Shown here one piece after another: positions 8,854 to 16,861 of a DNA stretch of 64,000 bases. Both the position numbers and the translations under genes were made by a program. The notes beneath the pieces are model-generated. The model saw only the letters and a program-made list of their open reading frames with translations. It was not told the DNA's origin and made no database searches. This stretch comes from Lysinibacillus sp. KCTC 33748. Lineage in GTDB: Bacteria > Bacillota > Bacilli > Bacillales_A > Planococcaceae. Every line of letters starts with the position of its first letter. The first letter of the stretch is position 1. The stretch lies in the NCBI RefSeq assembly GCF_002237755.1, contig NZ_MWSJ01000002.1, forward strand, positions 496,001 to 560,000. The letters are read 5' to 3'.

Positions 8854-9207
8854 TTAAACTATTTGTTGTAAATGTGTTTTATTGAAAGCTGCTTCATATT
8901 TTAAACCATAGCCTAGTGCACGATCTAAAAATATATGAGCTAACCAAATTATAGAAGCCATTAGTAGCGGTGATGATGCAGTGACAAAGCCTATAATTAA
9001 GAGAATACCTGGCAGGACTAAACTGTGGCCAATATTGTAAAATAACGCGCCAACTTTAGTGTTTACTATGTAGCCTAACATCGTTATATCAGGTAGTAAT
9101 AAAAGTAGTACAAAATATAGGAACGAAAATTCAAAATGCCAGTAGAAAAATACAGCTACTAAAAGTGCTATTAAATATTCCGATGAGATAATTTTACGTA
9201 GTTTCAT
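8854..9207 (-). CDS. DUF4260 family membrane protein
   Basis: A 117-residue membrane protein with about four hydrophobic helices and the DUF4260 pattern (LLLLLPDITMLGYI, YNIGHSLVLPG, WLAHIFLDRALGYGLKY). Two histidines and an aspartate in the last helices are conserved in the family and may bind metal. The GTG at 9216 is possible, but GAAGGAAG is correctly spaced for the ATG at 9207. The start overlaps the end of the merR gene by 14 bases, so both are one transcription unit. Function unknown; its link to a MerR regulator suggests induction by a small molecule or metal. Confidence 0.8.
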   Translation of the reverse strand: MKLRKIISSEYLIALLVAVFFYWHFEFSFLYFVLLLLLPDITMLGYIVNTKVGALFYNIGHSLVLPGILLIIGFVTASSPLLMASIIWLAHIFLDRALGYGLKYEAAFNKTHLQQIV

Positions 9208-9634
9208 GATGAACACTTCCTTCTTGTAATTTATTATACATATCCTCGATAAGTGAGCCGATGACTAACTTATTTTCTGCGTATTTTCCTTCAGCCATTA
9301 ATGTTTGAGTGAGCTGTAAGGATTGTAGTGCCTGCTGATAAAAATATAACTGCTGCTCAATGTGAGTAATCTTTGCAGAGAAAAGCTGTACGGTCTTTTG
9401 ATTGCAGGAATCTGAAGTAGGCTTTTGCTCTAGTGTAAGGAGTTGATTGATTTCTTGTAATGTGAAGCCAAGCTGCCTTAAGACTAAAATAAATTTGATT
9501 GTATGTTCACACGTGACATCATAAACGCGATAGCCATTGTCCTGTTTATTTGGATGTAGTAATCCTTCTTTTTCATAGTAACGTACGGTATCCGTAGATA
9601 AATTATACTTTGCTGCAAACTGTTTAATATGCAT
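9194..9634 (-). CDS. MerR family transcriptional regulator
   Basis: A 146-residue MerR-type activator. The N-terminal winged helix reads KQFAAKYNLSTDTVRYYEKEGLLHP, followed by a dimerisation coiled coil (about 80-125). A single cysteine (TSDSC, about residue 82) sits where metal sensors start their binding loop, but there is no second cysteine, so metal sensing is unproven. A GGAGGTGCTCAC site fixes the ATG at 9632-9634 although the frame stays open further up. Its own promoter carries a perfect MerR-type operator, so autoregulation is likely. It overlaps the DUF4260 gene it probably controls. Confidence 0.88.
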   Translation of the reverse strand: MHIKQFAAKYNLSTDTVRYYEKEGLLHPNKQDNGYRVYDVTCEHTIKFILVLRQLGFTLQEINQLLTLEQKPTSDSCNQKTVQLFSAKITHIEQQLYFYQQALQSLQLTQTLMAEGKYAENKLVIGSLIEDMYNKLQEGSVHHETT

Positions 9635-9653
9635 GTGAGCACCTCCTAAATTT

Positions 9654-9684
9654 ATCCTAACATTGGAGTATGCTCCAAGGTCAA
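9654..9684 (-). promoter_or_regulatory. MerR-type promoter with dyad operator
   Basis: On the minus strand: -35 TTGACC, a 19-base spacer and -10 TAGGAT. The long spacer is the hallmark of MerR-regulated promoters. Inside it lies the dyad TTGGAG-N4-CTCCAA (9663-9678). It directs transcription into the merR-DUF4260 unit. Confidence 0.85.
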
Positions 9685-9713
9685 TACGAAAATTGAAATT
9701 TTTAAAAATCAAG

Positions 9714-9742
9714 TGAAACGGTCATTTCTTGGCAGTCGTTTA
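9714..9742 (+). promoter_or_regulatory. ECF-type promoter (autoregulation of the first ECF sigma)
   Basis: TGAAAC (9714-9719), 17-base spacer, CGTTTA (9737-9742). This matches the AAC ... CGT architecture read by ECF sigma factors and lies 18 bases before the sigma gene, so autoregulation is likely. Confidence 0.75.
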
Positions 9743-9759
9743 TAGTGTAAGAGGGGGAG

Positions 9760-10266
9760 GTGGACGGCATACTTGAACAAATTATGGATGATCATGCAGA
9801 GCATTTATTGCGTCTCGCCTATTTTTACGTGAAAAATAGACACGCGGCAGAGGATATCGTGCAGGAGGTTTTTATAAAATTTTCTCAGCATGATTATGAG
9901 GAACGTGGACAGCTACGTGCTTATTTATCAAGGTTAACGATTAATAAAAGCAAAGATTATTTAAAAAGCTGGCATTTTAAGAAATTAATTTTACAAGAAA
10001 AAATATTCCCTGAGAGGGCTAACATACAGAGCGACACACTGATTGAAGCGGAGGAAAGGACCCAAATTGGGGCAGCTATTTTAAAGCTTCCACTAAAATA
10101 TAGAGAGCCAATCATCCTTTATTATTTCGAAGAGATGAAGATTGCCGAAATAGCACAAGTTCTAGGTATTGTAGAAAACACTGTTAAAACAAGGTTAAAA
10201 AGGGCAAGAGAAGCTTTAAAGTCTCAACTAAAGCTGGAGGAATGGGAGGTGCTTGGACATGAATGA
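9760..10266 (+). CDS. ECF RNA polymerase sigma factor (first module)
   Basis: A 168-residue group IV sigma factor. The sigma2 domain (about 10-75) contains the core-binding stretch AEDIVQEVFIKF. Sigma4 (about 105-160) contains LPLKYREPIILYYFEEMKIAEIAQVLG and the recognition helix ENTVKTRLKRAREALK. The start is GTG behind GAGGGGGAG; an in-frame ATG at 9784 is possible but would trim sigma2. It overlaps its anti-sigma partner by eight bases. A paralogue at 13744-14259 shares the same block layout and C-terminal WEVL-HE, so the two are a recent or lineage-specific pair. The stimulus is unknown. Confidence 0.92.
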   Translation: MDGILEQIMDDHAEHLLRLAYFYVKNRHAAEDIVQEVFIKFSQHDYEERGQLRAYLSRLTINKSKDYLKSWHFKKLILQEKIFPERANIQSDTLIEAEERTQIGAAILKLPLKYREPIILYYFEEMKIAEIAQVLGIVENTVKTRLKRAREALKSQLKLEEWEVLGHE

Positions 10267-11467
10267 ATGGCAAAAAGAGTTGTTGAAAGTGGCAGGGGAT
10301 ATGGTAGAGAGTAAAGAGCGTGTTAAAAATCGTGTCTTACAGCAGCGAGATGTCAAAGCTAAAAAGCCCATTCGTTTCGCGCTTTTAACAGTGATTGTCA
10401 CGTTTTGCTTCGTTGGATTTGTTATGGTGCAGCTACTGAATAAGGAGACGAAACAATCTGCAATTATGTTTAACGATACACAGCTTACCCATTTTGAAAA
10501 TATAATGCGCATTAATTGGGGCAAACAAGACGAGGAATTTTATACAAAAGAGGCAATAGAGCGCTACAAGAAGGTAGTTGCCACTTATTATTATGCGAAG
10601 TCACTTAGTCTCCAATATTCTGACGCAGAACTAAAGGCGGTAAGGAAGGAGCATTATGACGAGCTTTTTATGTTACAACAATCACCTGAATATGCGAAGC
10701 TTTTAAAAGAGAAGGGAATCAAGAACTACTTTAAAACATATGTGGAGCCTTTGTTACCGATGTATACAGCTCAAAAAAAGCTGGATTCCTTTTACCGAGG
10801 AAAGTATCCTACTCTCCCAAACGGTATAGTACAAGAAATAGCCGCTCAGGATGCTATCCGCTATTTTGATAAGCATTTTGCAGATCAGGTAAAAGCGATA
10901 AAGGAGCAAAAAGGAATCAAGAATTATTCAAGTAATTCACATGGAATTAAGTATGAGGGAACAGTCATAAAAGTAGAATCCAATGCCTTTCTATTTGTTG
11001 AAAAGGCTATTCCTGAGGACTTAGAAAACCTATCGCAAGAGCAAATTATGAAAAAGTACCCACAAGCAACTTGGTATCCGGTTTTGGATGGTTTCCCGGT
11101 AAAGCAAGGAGATTATGTCAGTGTAGAATCAAATAGGAGTGAGTCAATTGATGAAAATGGTAGAGTCACAAATTACGGCGTATTAAACAATGTGGAAATT
11201 GTTGAACCAACAGTAACGACTATGCTCAACGTTCAAAACGAACAGGAAGTCATGCAATTCTTTCGACAAACAGAGTGGCAGCCTGTTGAAAATATTGGAT
11301 ACCCTCCAGATTATTCATTTATACTAGATGGAGTTCGGGTAGATATCTGGGATAGTTCCGGTCAATCACTTGATTTGTATAAAGTAGGTTATGGTATGGT
11401 ACATCTAAATAATGAAAGGTCAGTAGAGTTAAAGAAGCTTTTAAGTATTGAAGAATCTTTACATTAA
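10259..11467 (+). CDS. Membrane anti-sigma factor with DUF3221-like extracellular domain
   Basis: A 402-residue single-pass protein directly after the sigma gene. A short cytoplasmic N-terminus (about 1-38, the expected sigma-binding part) is followed by one transmembrane helix (about 40-60) and a long extracellular region. The middle of that region (about 225-320: GTVIKVESNAFLFVEKA ... PVKQGDYVSVESN) resembles the OB-like DUF3221 domain of secreted Bacillus proteins. GGGAGG is nine bases from the ATG at 10259. The anti-sigma role is inferred from position, topology and overlap; no zinc-binding HxxxCxxC motif is present in the N-terminus. Confidence 0.75.
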   Translation: MNEWQKELLKVAGDMVESKERVKNRVLQQRDVKAKKPIRFALLTVIVTFCFVGFVMVQLLNKETKQSAIMFNDTQLTHFENIMRINWGKQDEEFYTKEAIERYKKVVATYYYAKSLSLQYSDAELKAVRKEHYDELFMLQQSPEYAKLLKEKGIKNYFKTYVEPLLPMYTAQKKLDSFYRGKYPTLPNGIVQEIAAQDAIRYFDKHFADQVKAIKEQKGIKNYSSNSHGIKYEGTVIKVESNAFLFVEKAIPEDLENLSQEQIMKKYPQATWYPVLDGFPVKQGDYVSVESNRSESIDENGRVTNYGVLNNVEIVEPTVTTMLNVQNEQEVMQFFRQTEWQPVENIGYPPDYSFILDGVRVDIWDSSGQSLDLYKVGYGMVHLNNERSVELKKLLSIEESLH

Positions 11468-11640
11468 ACGTTATGATAATATAATTTGGGAGCGCTTTCT
11501 TTATGACGAGGTTTGATTTCTTTGAATTCTTTTTGTGATGTAGAACAGTTGATTTTTGCGATTAGTTTAACATTTGTTTACGTCCTGAGTATTTTGATTG
11601 GAGGCTGGGCGACCCGGTGGGAATATTAGTGTCACAGATG

Positions 11641-11830
11641 AGTATTTGGAGCGCAAGCGAAGCGGGGAGAGGAACGAAGGCTAAAGATATCAAGTCCTGT
11701 GATTGCAGCTTGGTGACTAACTCTCATGTTGTTGCCGCTACGCTTTCGCACAAAAAAACATCTGTTGCCCCGAAGCTCCCAGGAAAGTAGCTAGCCGGAA
11801 CGGAAATCAACCACATATTATGATGATGAT
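11641..11830. repeat. Dispersed intergenic repeat, mosaic copy 1
   Basis: A G+C-richer block. Its part 11735-11775 (CGCTTTCGCACA, then AAAACATCTGTTGCC) is the reverse complement of the tandem units at 29657-29760. Its part 11790-11825 (CGGAACGGAAATCA-CCACA, then TATGATGATG) matches 22990-23025 with few differences. It therefore contains pieces of two repeat families found elsewhere in this window. Confidence 0.7.
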
Positions 11831-11862
11831 CCACACATATCTAGCCATCCACACCTTCTTCA

Positions 11863-11892
11863 AGTCTCTTTCGAGAAGAGGCTGTTTTTTTT
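11863..11892 (+). terminator. Intrinsic terminator
   Basis: Stem AGTCTCTTT / GAAGAGGCT (one G-U pair), short loop, eight T. It is 396 bases past the anti-sigma stop, beyond the repeat element, so the repeat may be transcribed as a 3' untranslated region. Confidence 0.65.
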
Positions 11893-12106
11893 ATTTAACG
11901 GAAAATTATGGTATCTTTAATATTCCCCCTATAAAAAGAGTCATTTTACAAAAGGAATCACAATTTTTTAGGATAAATGAATCACTGAATGGGATTTTGA
12001 GGTAAATTTTACTCATAAATTTGAAAATAAATGAGTCTGAGGAATTGTAATATTTGGCACATAAAGATAGTATTAAAGAAGTAGGGTTACTTTAAGGAGG
12101 GGCGGT

Positions 12107-13555
12107 ATGAACACACAGGAGTTTGAAGAATTATGGATTACGCTCAATGAATTGTATGAAGCGAATCGCTTTATAGAATATATAGAATTAAGTAGTGCCG
12201 CAATTGAAAGTGCTATTGAGCTTGGTATGTATAAAAAAGCAATCCTGTTATTACGCTATAGCTGTGCAAGCTATTTTCAAACAGGTGATTTGCAAGTATC
12301 CATTAGTGTGCTAGAGCAATATCGAGAATTAACCTTCCAATATGGCGATGATATCGATTTAATCCATCATTATATTTTAGCATCCATTTATTGGGGGACA
12401 TTCGGCCATATAAAGAAATCGAAAGAGTTTATGATCAAGGGACTAGAGATTGCTGAACGTATTCAACATACAGATAGCATAGGGAAAATTTATAATAATT
12501 TAAGCGACTTAGAAAACTCTTTAGGGAACTCTCAAAAAGCGAAGGATTTTGCATTAAAGAGCTTATACTATGCCAATTATTTTGAAAAAAAGCATGAAAA
12601 TCCTTATTCAGGGATTATTTATTCAAAAATAAACTTAGCTGTTGCACAAATTTGCTTGGAGGAATTTGATGAAGCAGATGAATTATTGCAAGAATTGCTA
12701 GTGACGATTAAGAAACCACCTTACTCCAAGTTACAATTGGAGGTTATGAATGCCTATGCATTGCTCTGTGAAAAACAGGGGCGCATTGGCGAGGCCATTG
12801 ATTTGTATCAAAAGTCGAAGCACTATGCCTTACAAAATAATGATTTGTCTATGCTTCAAACTATTTATAATTCTTTAGTGAAGCTAATAGAAGAACAAGG
12901 GAATAAGCTTGTATTGTGCTCGATACAAAAGGAATATATTAACATTCTATTGGAAATACAAAGGGAAAATTATACTCATTTGTTATTTGAGATGGAGTAT
13001 AATGACCAGAAAAAACGTTTTGAAAAAACTTCTTACGTTGATCCATTAACGAATATTTATAATCGACGTTATTTTGATGAGAATGCAGAAAAAATGCTGG
13101 AGAAAGCTTCGGTAGAAAATCAGCAATTAGCATTAATGATGATTGATTTAGACCATTTTAAAGAAATTAATGATGCTAATGGTCATTTATTTGGTGATGA
13201 TGCTTTAACGATTACTGCAACTACATTAAAGGATTATTTTCAATCATTTGAGTCGATTGTTGCTCGTTTTGGCGGAGATGAGTTTATTGTTCTTAGTCAA
13301 TTACCGGAGGGTGAATCTATTCAAACGATAACGGAAAATCTCTATCAAACATTAAACTCTATGTCCTTAACAATTAATGATGAGACCGTTCAGTTGGAAT
13401 TTAGTATTGGCGTCAGTACGAATAAACAAGGTCAGATTGCCACTGTTGAGGAGCTGATCCATAATGCGGACAAAGCACTATATACGTCAAAGCGCAATGG
13501 TCGTAACCAAAGCACTGTTTTTAATCAATATAGTGGTGCGGGGAATCGTAATTAA
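12107..13555 (+). CDS. TPR-repeat diguanylate cyclase (GGDEF)
   Basis: A 482-residue soluble protein. Residues about 1-300 are helical hairpins of TPR type (for example DSIGKIYNNLSDLENSLGNSQKAKDFALKS). A C-terminal GGDEF domain (about 310-475) carries the intact active site G389-G-D-E-F393 in RFGGDEFIVLS and the DHFKEIND-like metal site, so c-di-GMP synthesis is expected. I see no RxxD inhibitory site clearly placed. There are no membrane segments or signal peptide; TPRs probably sense a cytoplasmic protein or peptide partner. The site is AAGGAGGGGCGG before the ATG. It is monocistronic with its own terminator. Confidence 0.92.
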   Translation: MNTQEFEELWITLNELYEANRFIEYIELSSAAIESAIELGMYKKAILLLRYSCASYFQTGDLQVSISVLEQYRELTFQYGDDIDLIHHYILASIYWGTFGHIKKSKEFMIKGLEIAERIQHTDSIGKIYNNLSDLENSLGNSQKAKDFALKSLYYANYFEKKHENPYSGIIYSKINLAVAQICLEEFDEADELLQELLVTIKKPPYSKLQLEVMNAYALLCEKQGRIGEAIDLYQKSKHYALQNNDLSMLQTIYNSLVKLIEEQGNKLVLCSIQKEYINILLEIQRENYTHLLFEMEYNDQKKRFEKTSYVDPLTNIYNRRYFDENAEKMLEKASVENQQLALMMIDLDHFKEINDANGHLFGDDALTITATTLKDYFQSFESIVARFGGDEFIVLSQLPEGESIQTITENLYQTLNSMSLTINDETVQLEFSIGVSTNKQGQIATVEELIHNADKALYTSKRNGRNQSTVFNQYSGAGNRN

Positions 13556-13614
13556 ACAAGTTAGATGATGGGTACTGGCGTGTAAGTGCAAATATTTAGT
13601 ATCAATCAAAAAGG

Positions 13615-13667
13615 ATCTGCTTCATTCCAACGTATAGTCGTTGGAGTTTCGCAGATTCTTTTCTTTT
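13615..13667 (+). terminator. Terminator of the GGDEF gene
   Basis: Long interrupted hairpin ATCTGC / GCAGAT outside and TCCAACG / CGTTGGA inside, followed by TCTTTTCTTTT. Confidence 0.85.
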
Positions 13668-13687
13668 GAAAAAATTTTTAAAAAAAG

Positions 13688-13716
13688 TGAATCGGAAATG
13701 AAGCGGCGTCCGTCAG
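13688..13716 (+). promoter_or_regulatory. ECF-type promoter (autoregulation of the second ECF sigma)
   Basis: TGAATC (13688-13693), 17-base spacer starting GGAAATG, then CGTCAG (13711-13716). The spacing and the GG after the -35 match the promoter in front of the first ECF gene. Confidence 0.65.
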
Positions 13717-13743
13717 TAGTTTAGAAAGAAGGTGAGGACAACG

Positions 13744-14259
13744 ATGGATATCGAAAATATTATTGCAGAGCACGGTGATTATTTACTAAAGGTTGCTTAT
13801 TTATATGTGAAAAATGAAGCAACAGCTGAGGACATTGTGCAAGATGTGTTTATCGCCTTTTATCAAAAGCAGGAGCAATTTCGTCAAGAAGCATCATTAC
13901 GTACATATTTAGTGAAAATGACGGTCAATCGAAGCCATGATTATTTGCGCAGCTGGAAAAGTAAACGATTGACACTCTTTGAAAAAATAACAGGACGTAC
14001 GACAGCAGTCACGCCTGAAAAAGAATATCTTGCTAAATCCACAAAACGAGAGCTAGTAGAAGCTTTGTTTACATTATCTGTGGCCTATAGGGAAGTACTG
14101 ATTCTCTATTATTTTGAGGATATGACGACAGTTGAAATTGCACAGCTCGTATGTTGTCCAGAAGCAACAATACGTACAAGATTACAGCGTGCTAGAAAGC
14201 AACTTGCAACAGCAATCGGTGATTATGATTGGGAGGTGTTACGCCATGAATCAATTTAA
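13744..14259 (+). CDS. ECF RNA polymerase sigma factor (second module)
   Basis: A 171-residue group IV sigma factor, paralogous to the one at 9760-10266. Sigma2 includes AEDIVQDVFIAFYQ; sigma4 includes SVAYREVLILYYFEDMTTVEIAQLV and the recognition helix EATIRTRLQRARKQL. The reading frame opens at 13732, but alignment to the paralogue (MDIENIIAEHGDYLLKVAYLYVKN region) and AAGGTGAGGACAACG favour the ATG at 13744. It overlaps the anti-sigma gene by 14 bases. The two recognition helices differ at several positions, so the regulons may be separate or only partly overlapping. Confidence 0.92.
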   Translation: MDIENIIAEHGDYLLKVAYLYVKNEATAEDIVQDVFIAFYQKQEQFRQEASLRTYLVKMTVNRSHDYLRSWKSKRLTLFEKITGRTTAVTPEKEYLAKSTKRELVEALFTLSVAYREVLILYYFEDMTTVEIAQLVCCPEATIRTRLQRARKQLATAIGDYDWEVLRHESI

Positions 14260-14908
14260 AGAAGATATGCTAAAAGAGCTTCATGAAGTAAAGCTTACAG
14301 ATGAAAAAAAACAGGCTATTGCTCAGAAAGCACGTAGTAAAACGAAACAAAGAAGAAGCAGTCCGTGGCAATATCGTGTGGTGCTTGCGACGTTTACGAT
14401 GTTGGCCATTGGTTTTAGTTATTTATTATCGCAGAATAAACATTCAAGTAGTCATCAGGCAGCTAGTGTACAGCAAGAAGCGGATACATGGAGCCTATGG
14501 ACAATTTTACAAAACGAATTTGTAAAAGGTATATTGCTTTTTAGCTTCTTGATAGGGATTGCTTTGATTGTGAAAGGTGTGTTAATCAAGAAAGGCTATG
14601 GCCTACCGGTGTGCATTGAGTGTGGGGAAACTTGGTCAGAGAAGCAAGCTCGAAAAATGTACCGGAAAAATGGACAAATCGAATGTCCTTATTGTGGGAA
14701 AAAACAATATCGCACAAAAAAATCAATGAAAATGGGTGGTATTTTAACGTTCCCGATTCCACTTATGGTATTTATGCATATGATTTTTAATAATATTTCT
14801 ATTGGGACTATTTTCTTTATGGCGGGTGTTCTTATTTATTATCGACTACTAGCACCATATGTATTTGATTTACAAGAAGATGATCCTATCAACGATCCGC
14901 TTTGGTAA
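14246..14908 (+). CDS. Anti-sigma-like membrane protein with C-terminal zinc ribbon (TIGR04104-like)
   Basis: A 220-residue protein. A lysine-rich cytoplasmic N-terminus (1-45, presumed sigma-binding) precedes a first transmembrane helix (about 47-63) and a second (about 95-110). A four-cysteine zinc ribbon follows (CIECGETW ... CPYCGKKQY) and two more membrane helices near the end (about 160-195). The ribbon and the tail DDPINDPLW-like C-terminus fit the TIGR04104 putative zinc finger family. Start: GGGAGGTGTTACGCC before the ATG at 14246. Fusion of an anti-sigma-like head to this zinc-ribbon module is unusual and may make the switch zinc- or redox-dependent (inference). Confidence 0.8.
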   Translation: MNQFKEDMLKELHEVKLTDEKKQAIAQKARSKTKQRRSSPWQYRVVLATFTMLAIGFSYLLSQNKHSSSHQAASVQQEADTWSLWTILQNEFVKGILLFSFLIGIALIVKGVLIKKGYGLPVCIECGETWSEKQARKMYRKNGQIECPYCGKKQYRTKKSMKMGGILTFPIPLMVFMHMIFNNISIGTIFFMAGVLIYYRLLAPYVFDLQEDDPINDPLW

Positions 14909-14918
14909 TTTGTATAGA

Positions 14919-14953
14919 GAAATTGCTAGTTCACTATAGTAATTTCTTTTTTA
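14919..14953 (+). terminator. Terminator of the second ECF module
   Basis: GAAATTGCTA / TAGTAATTTC stem with one G-U pair, then seven T. The same hairpin recurs at 16725-16759. Confidence 0.8.
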
Positions 14954-15040
14954 TTAGATTAGATTGCCAACGGGTGAGAGGATACAATATTCGCTACGGT
15001 TTTGGCTATAAGGCACTTCTTTAAATGAATACCGATATGA

Positions 15041-15088
15041 AAAGCCCCTCCTATATCACTCGGCTAACGAGTGATTAGGAGGGGCTTT
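15041..15088. terminator. Long perfect hairpin, bidirectional terminator
   Basis: AAAGCCCCTCCTA pairs with TAGGAGGGGCTTT, and inside it ATCACTCG pairs with CGAGTGAT around a 5-base loop (21 bp in all, one bulged T). It lies 59 bases past the end of the convergent DUF2167 gene. Confidence 0.85.
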
Positions 15089-15146
15089 AATTATTCCTAT
15101 TTTTAACCACATTCGCGAAACGTTTAGCGGTTATTTCTCATGCAAA

Positions 15147-16106
15147 TTAAACTTTCTGCTTGTCAATCTCTTGGTCCTTGTCCTGGTCCTGAGCAGGTTG
15201 CTCCGATTGCTCTACTTGTGTCGGTAGTTCTTCCGAATGTTCAGGTTGCTCTTTCTTCAATCCCATTCTTTTACGAATAAAGCCCCAAATCGCACCGACA
15301 GCCAGCACAATTATGATCCCGAACTTCTTCAATAGAGGGAGGAGTACAGCAAAAAAGCCCGCTTTTTTGGCAACTGCTAGACCCGCACCTCCAAGAATTA
15401 ATCCTGTTAAGCCGAAATCAGCTACCTTATCGGTTTTTTTGTCAAAATCCTCATAGCGCTGACCCTTCTTTAAGTTAAACTGCGACAGGATCTTGTTGTT
15501 AAACACTATACGATCTGCCTGCAAATTTGCCGGATCTGAGACTAGTATCGCCGAGATATAGCCTTCACGGGATAGAATTCGCACATTGTAGTTAATAACA
15601 CCATTGTTCTGATTATCATGGGCTAATAAAGACCACGACAAACTATGTAATTGGTTGTCGTAGAATGGAGCAACATCCCATTTGTCAACGAATAACTGAT
15701 TTTCAGGGCTTAACTCCTTATTCATTTCTTCAGTACCTTCTTTGTAGCTTTCCAACAAGGCATCAGCATCGATTTCCGCTTTTTCGTCGTCTTCTATATA
15801 TCCAGATTCGTCATATTCGAAATAAACGGCCCAAGTCTGAGTTTCATCCTTTGGAAAAACCACGCCGATTTCTGACCCGCTCGGCTCCATTCCGCCCTGC
15901 GTTAGGTACTTTTTCGTATCTTCGGCATTCAGAAAAATAAAATCACTGTCTAACTCCAGTTCCGCTAAATTTGTCCCCACGTCAACTTTCTGTCCACCTT
16001 CGACCCAATTTAGCTCTTCTTCGGCGAATGCGGGAACCGCACACACCATCATAATTAAAGTCATAGCAGTTACTGATTTTAATAGTCTTGCAATTAACGA
16101 TTTCAA
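15147..16106 (-). CDS. DUF2167 family membrane-anchored protein
   Basis: A 319-residue protein with a cleavable signal peptide (AVPAFA just before EEE at about 29), an extracellular DUF2167 domain (about 30-215, with WAVYFEYDESGYIEDDE and VDKWDVAPFYD), and two C-terminal membrane helices (about 238-285). A charged, low-complexity glutamine/glutamate tail follows. DUF2167 proteins are found in many bacteria without a proven role. ATG at 16104-16106 follows GGGAGGAAGATATT. A small membrane protein gene lies 29 bases upstream in the same direction, so the two form an operon. Confidence 0.85.
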   Translation of the reverse strand: MKSLIARLLKSVTAMTLIMMVCAVPAFAEEELNWVEGGQKVDVGTNLAELELDSDFIFLNAEDTKKYLTQGGMEPSGSEIGVVFPKDETQTWAVYFEYDESGYIEDDEKAEIDADALLESYKEGTEEMNKELSPENQLFVDKWDVAPFYDNQLHSLSWSLLAHDNQNNGVINYNVRILSREGYISAILVSDPANLQADRIVFNNKILSQFNLKKGQRYEDFDKKTDKVADFGLTGLILGGAGLAVAKKAGFFAVLLPLLKKFGIIIVLAVGAIWGFIRKRMGLKKEQPEHSEELPTQVEQSEQPAQDQDKDQEIDKQKV

Positions 16107-16135
16107 AATATCTTCCTCCCAAAAATCACATGTTC

Positions 16136-16345
16136 TTATGCTGCGGACGACTTGTCCTTCTTTCCTTTAAATAAATGAATGCATACTAGGACGGCGCCTA
16201 TACCTGCAAGAGCAATTTCGACATAGGTTTCGCCTCCGCCAAAAATGTCGTTAAAAACGGTAAATAATTTGAATTGTAGACCGAATTGCGGCAGAATAAA
16301 TGCCCCTAAACCTAAAATTAAAAGAATGATTCCAGTGCGTAACAT
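16136..16345 (-). CDS. Small two-helix membrane protein
   Basis: A 69-residue protein with two hydrophobic helices (about 5-22 and 41-58) and a lysine-rich C-terminus. The frame is open further upstream, but GGAGGCAAGTT sits before the ATG at 16343-16345, and nothing upstream looks coding. First gene of the pair with DUF2167. I do not recognise a named family. Confidence 0.7.
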   Translation of the reverse strand: MLRTGIILLILGLGAFILPQFGLQFKLFTVFNDIFGGGETYVEIALAGIGAVLVCIHLFKGKKDKSSAA

Positions 16346-16780
16346 AACTTGCCTCCTTAATAATGGAAAAATACTTAAGTATGTTACCATATAAACCAAA
16401 ATGTTACAACGCGCATTCTTCCAACTATAAGTATGCAGGCACAATTACTACCACTTGCTTGCACACGATTGGAGACTGAGATACCTATCCTTCATTTTCA
16501 AAATACGGGTCTTTTTCCGAATGATTTTTATCCGAATTGACTAATTATAGTCAAAAAACCAATATTAATTGTAGAATGTTAACGAATCGTACATTCAATA
16601 ACATATGTGACTAATTATATTTACGCATTTTTTAATAAGCATTTTTGGATTTTGATTTTAGTTTGTGTGATATTCTTATCAAATAGTTCCTGATTTATTT
16701 AAATTACATGAAGACATATGATAAGAAATTGCTAGTTTACTATAGTGATTTCTTTTTTTATAGCAATTTTTCGAAATAGA
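16346..16780. other. Intergenic region between divergent units
   Basis: About 435 bases without a gene. It holds the promoter of the DUF2167 pair, a perfect palindrome TTGACTA-ATTA-TAGTCAA (16537-16554), and a copy of the 14.9-kb terminator (16725-16759). Confidence 0.5.
16725..16759 (+). terminator. Second copy of the GAAATTGCTA hairpin terminator
   Basis: GAAATTGCTA / TAGTGATTTC followed by seven T, almost identical in sequence to the terminator at 14919-14953. No plus-strand gene precedes it directly, so it may be a duplicated relic. Confidence 0.6.
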
Positions 16781-16839
16781 TTGACAACAGTTTTCATTTG
16801 CTTTATGTTTGTGTTAACTTATTTTCATCTATAGTTAAC
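16781..16839 (+). promoter_or_regulatory. bioY promoter with BirA operator
   Basis: Promoter TTGACA (16781-16786), 17 bases, TATGTT (16804-16809). Just downstream is the dyad TGTTAAC-N15-GTTAAC (16812-16839), the form bound by the biotin repressor BirA. Bound BirA would cover the transcription start, so bioY should be repressed when biotin is plentiful. Confidence 0.9.
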
Positions 16840-16861
16840 GCACAAGGGGAGGAAATTTAGT

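Larger units (their letters stand above)
11468..12106. other. Long intergenic region with repeat and terminator
   Basis: No gene is convincing in these 640 bases. They hold an intergenic repeat element (11641-11830), a terminator (11863-11892) and an AT-rich stretch leading to the GGDEF gene. A 61-codon frame at 11820-12005 has no ribosome site and is rejected. Confidence 0.6.

Noticed and set aside
11820-12005. 61-codon frame after the repeat element
   Set aside because: No ribosome site; it overlaps a terminator hairpin and repeat DNA.
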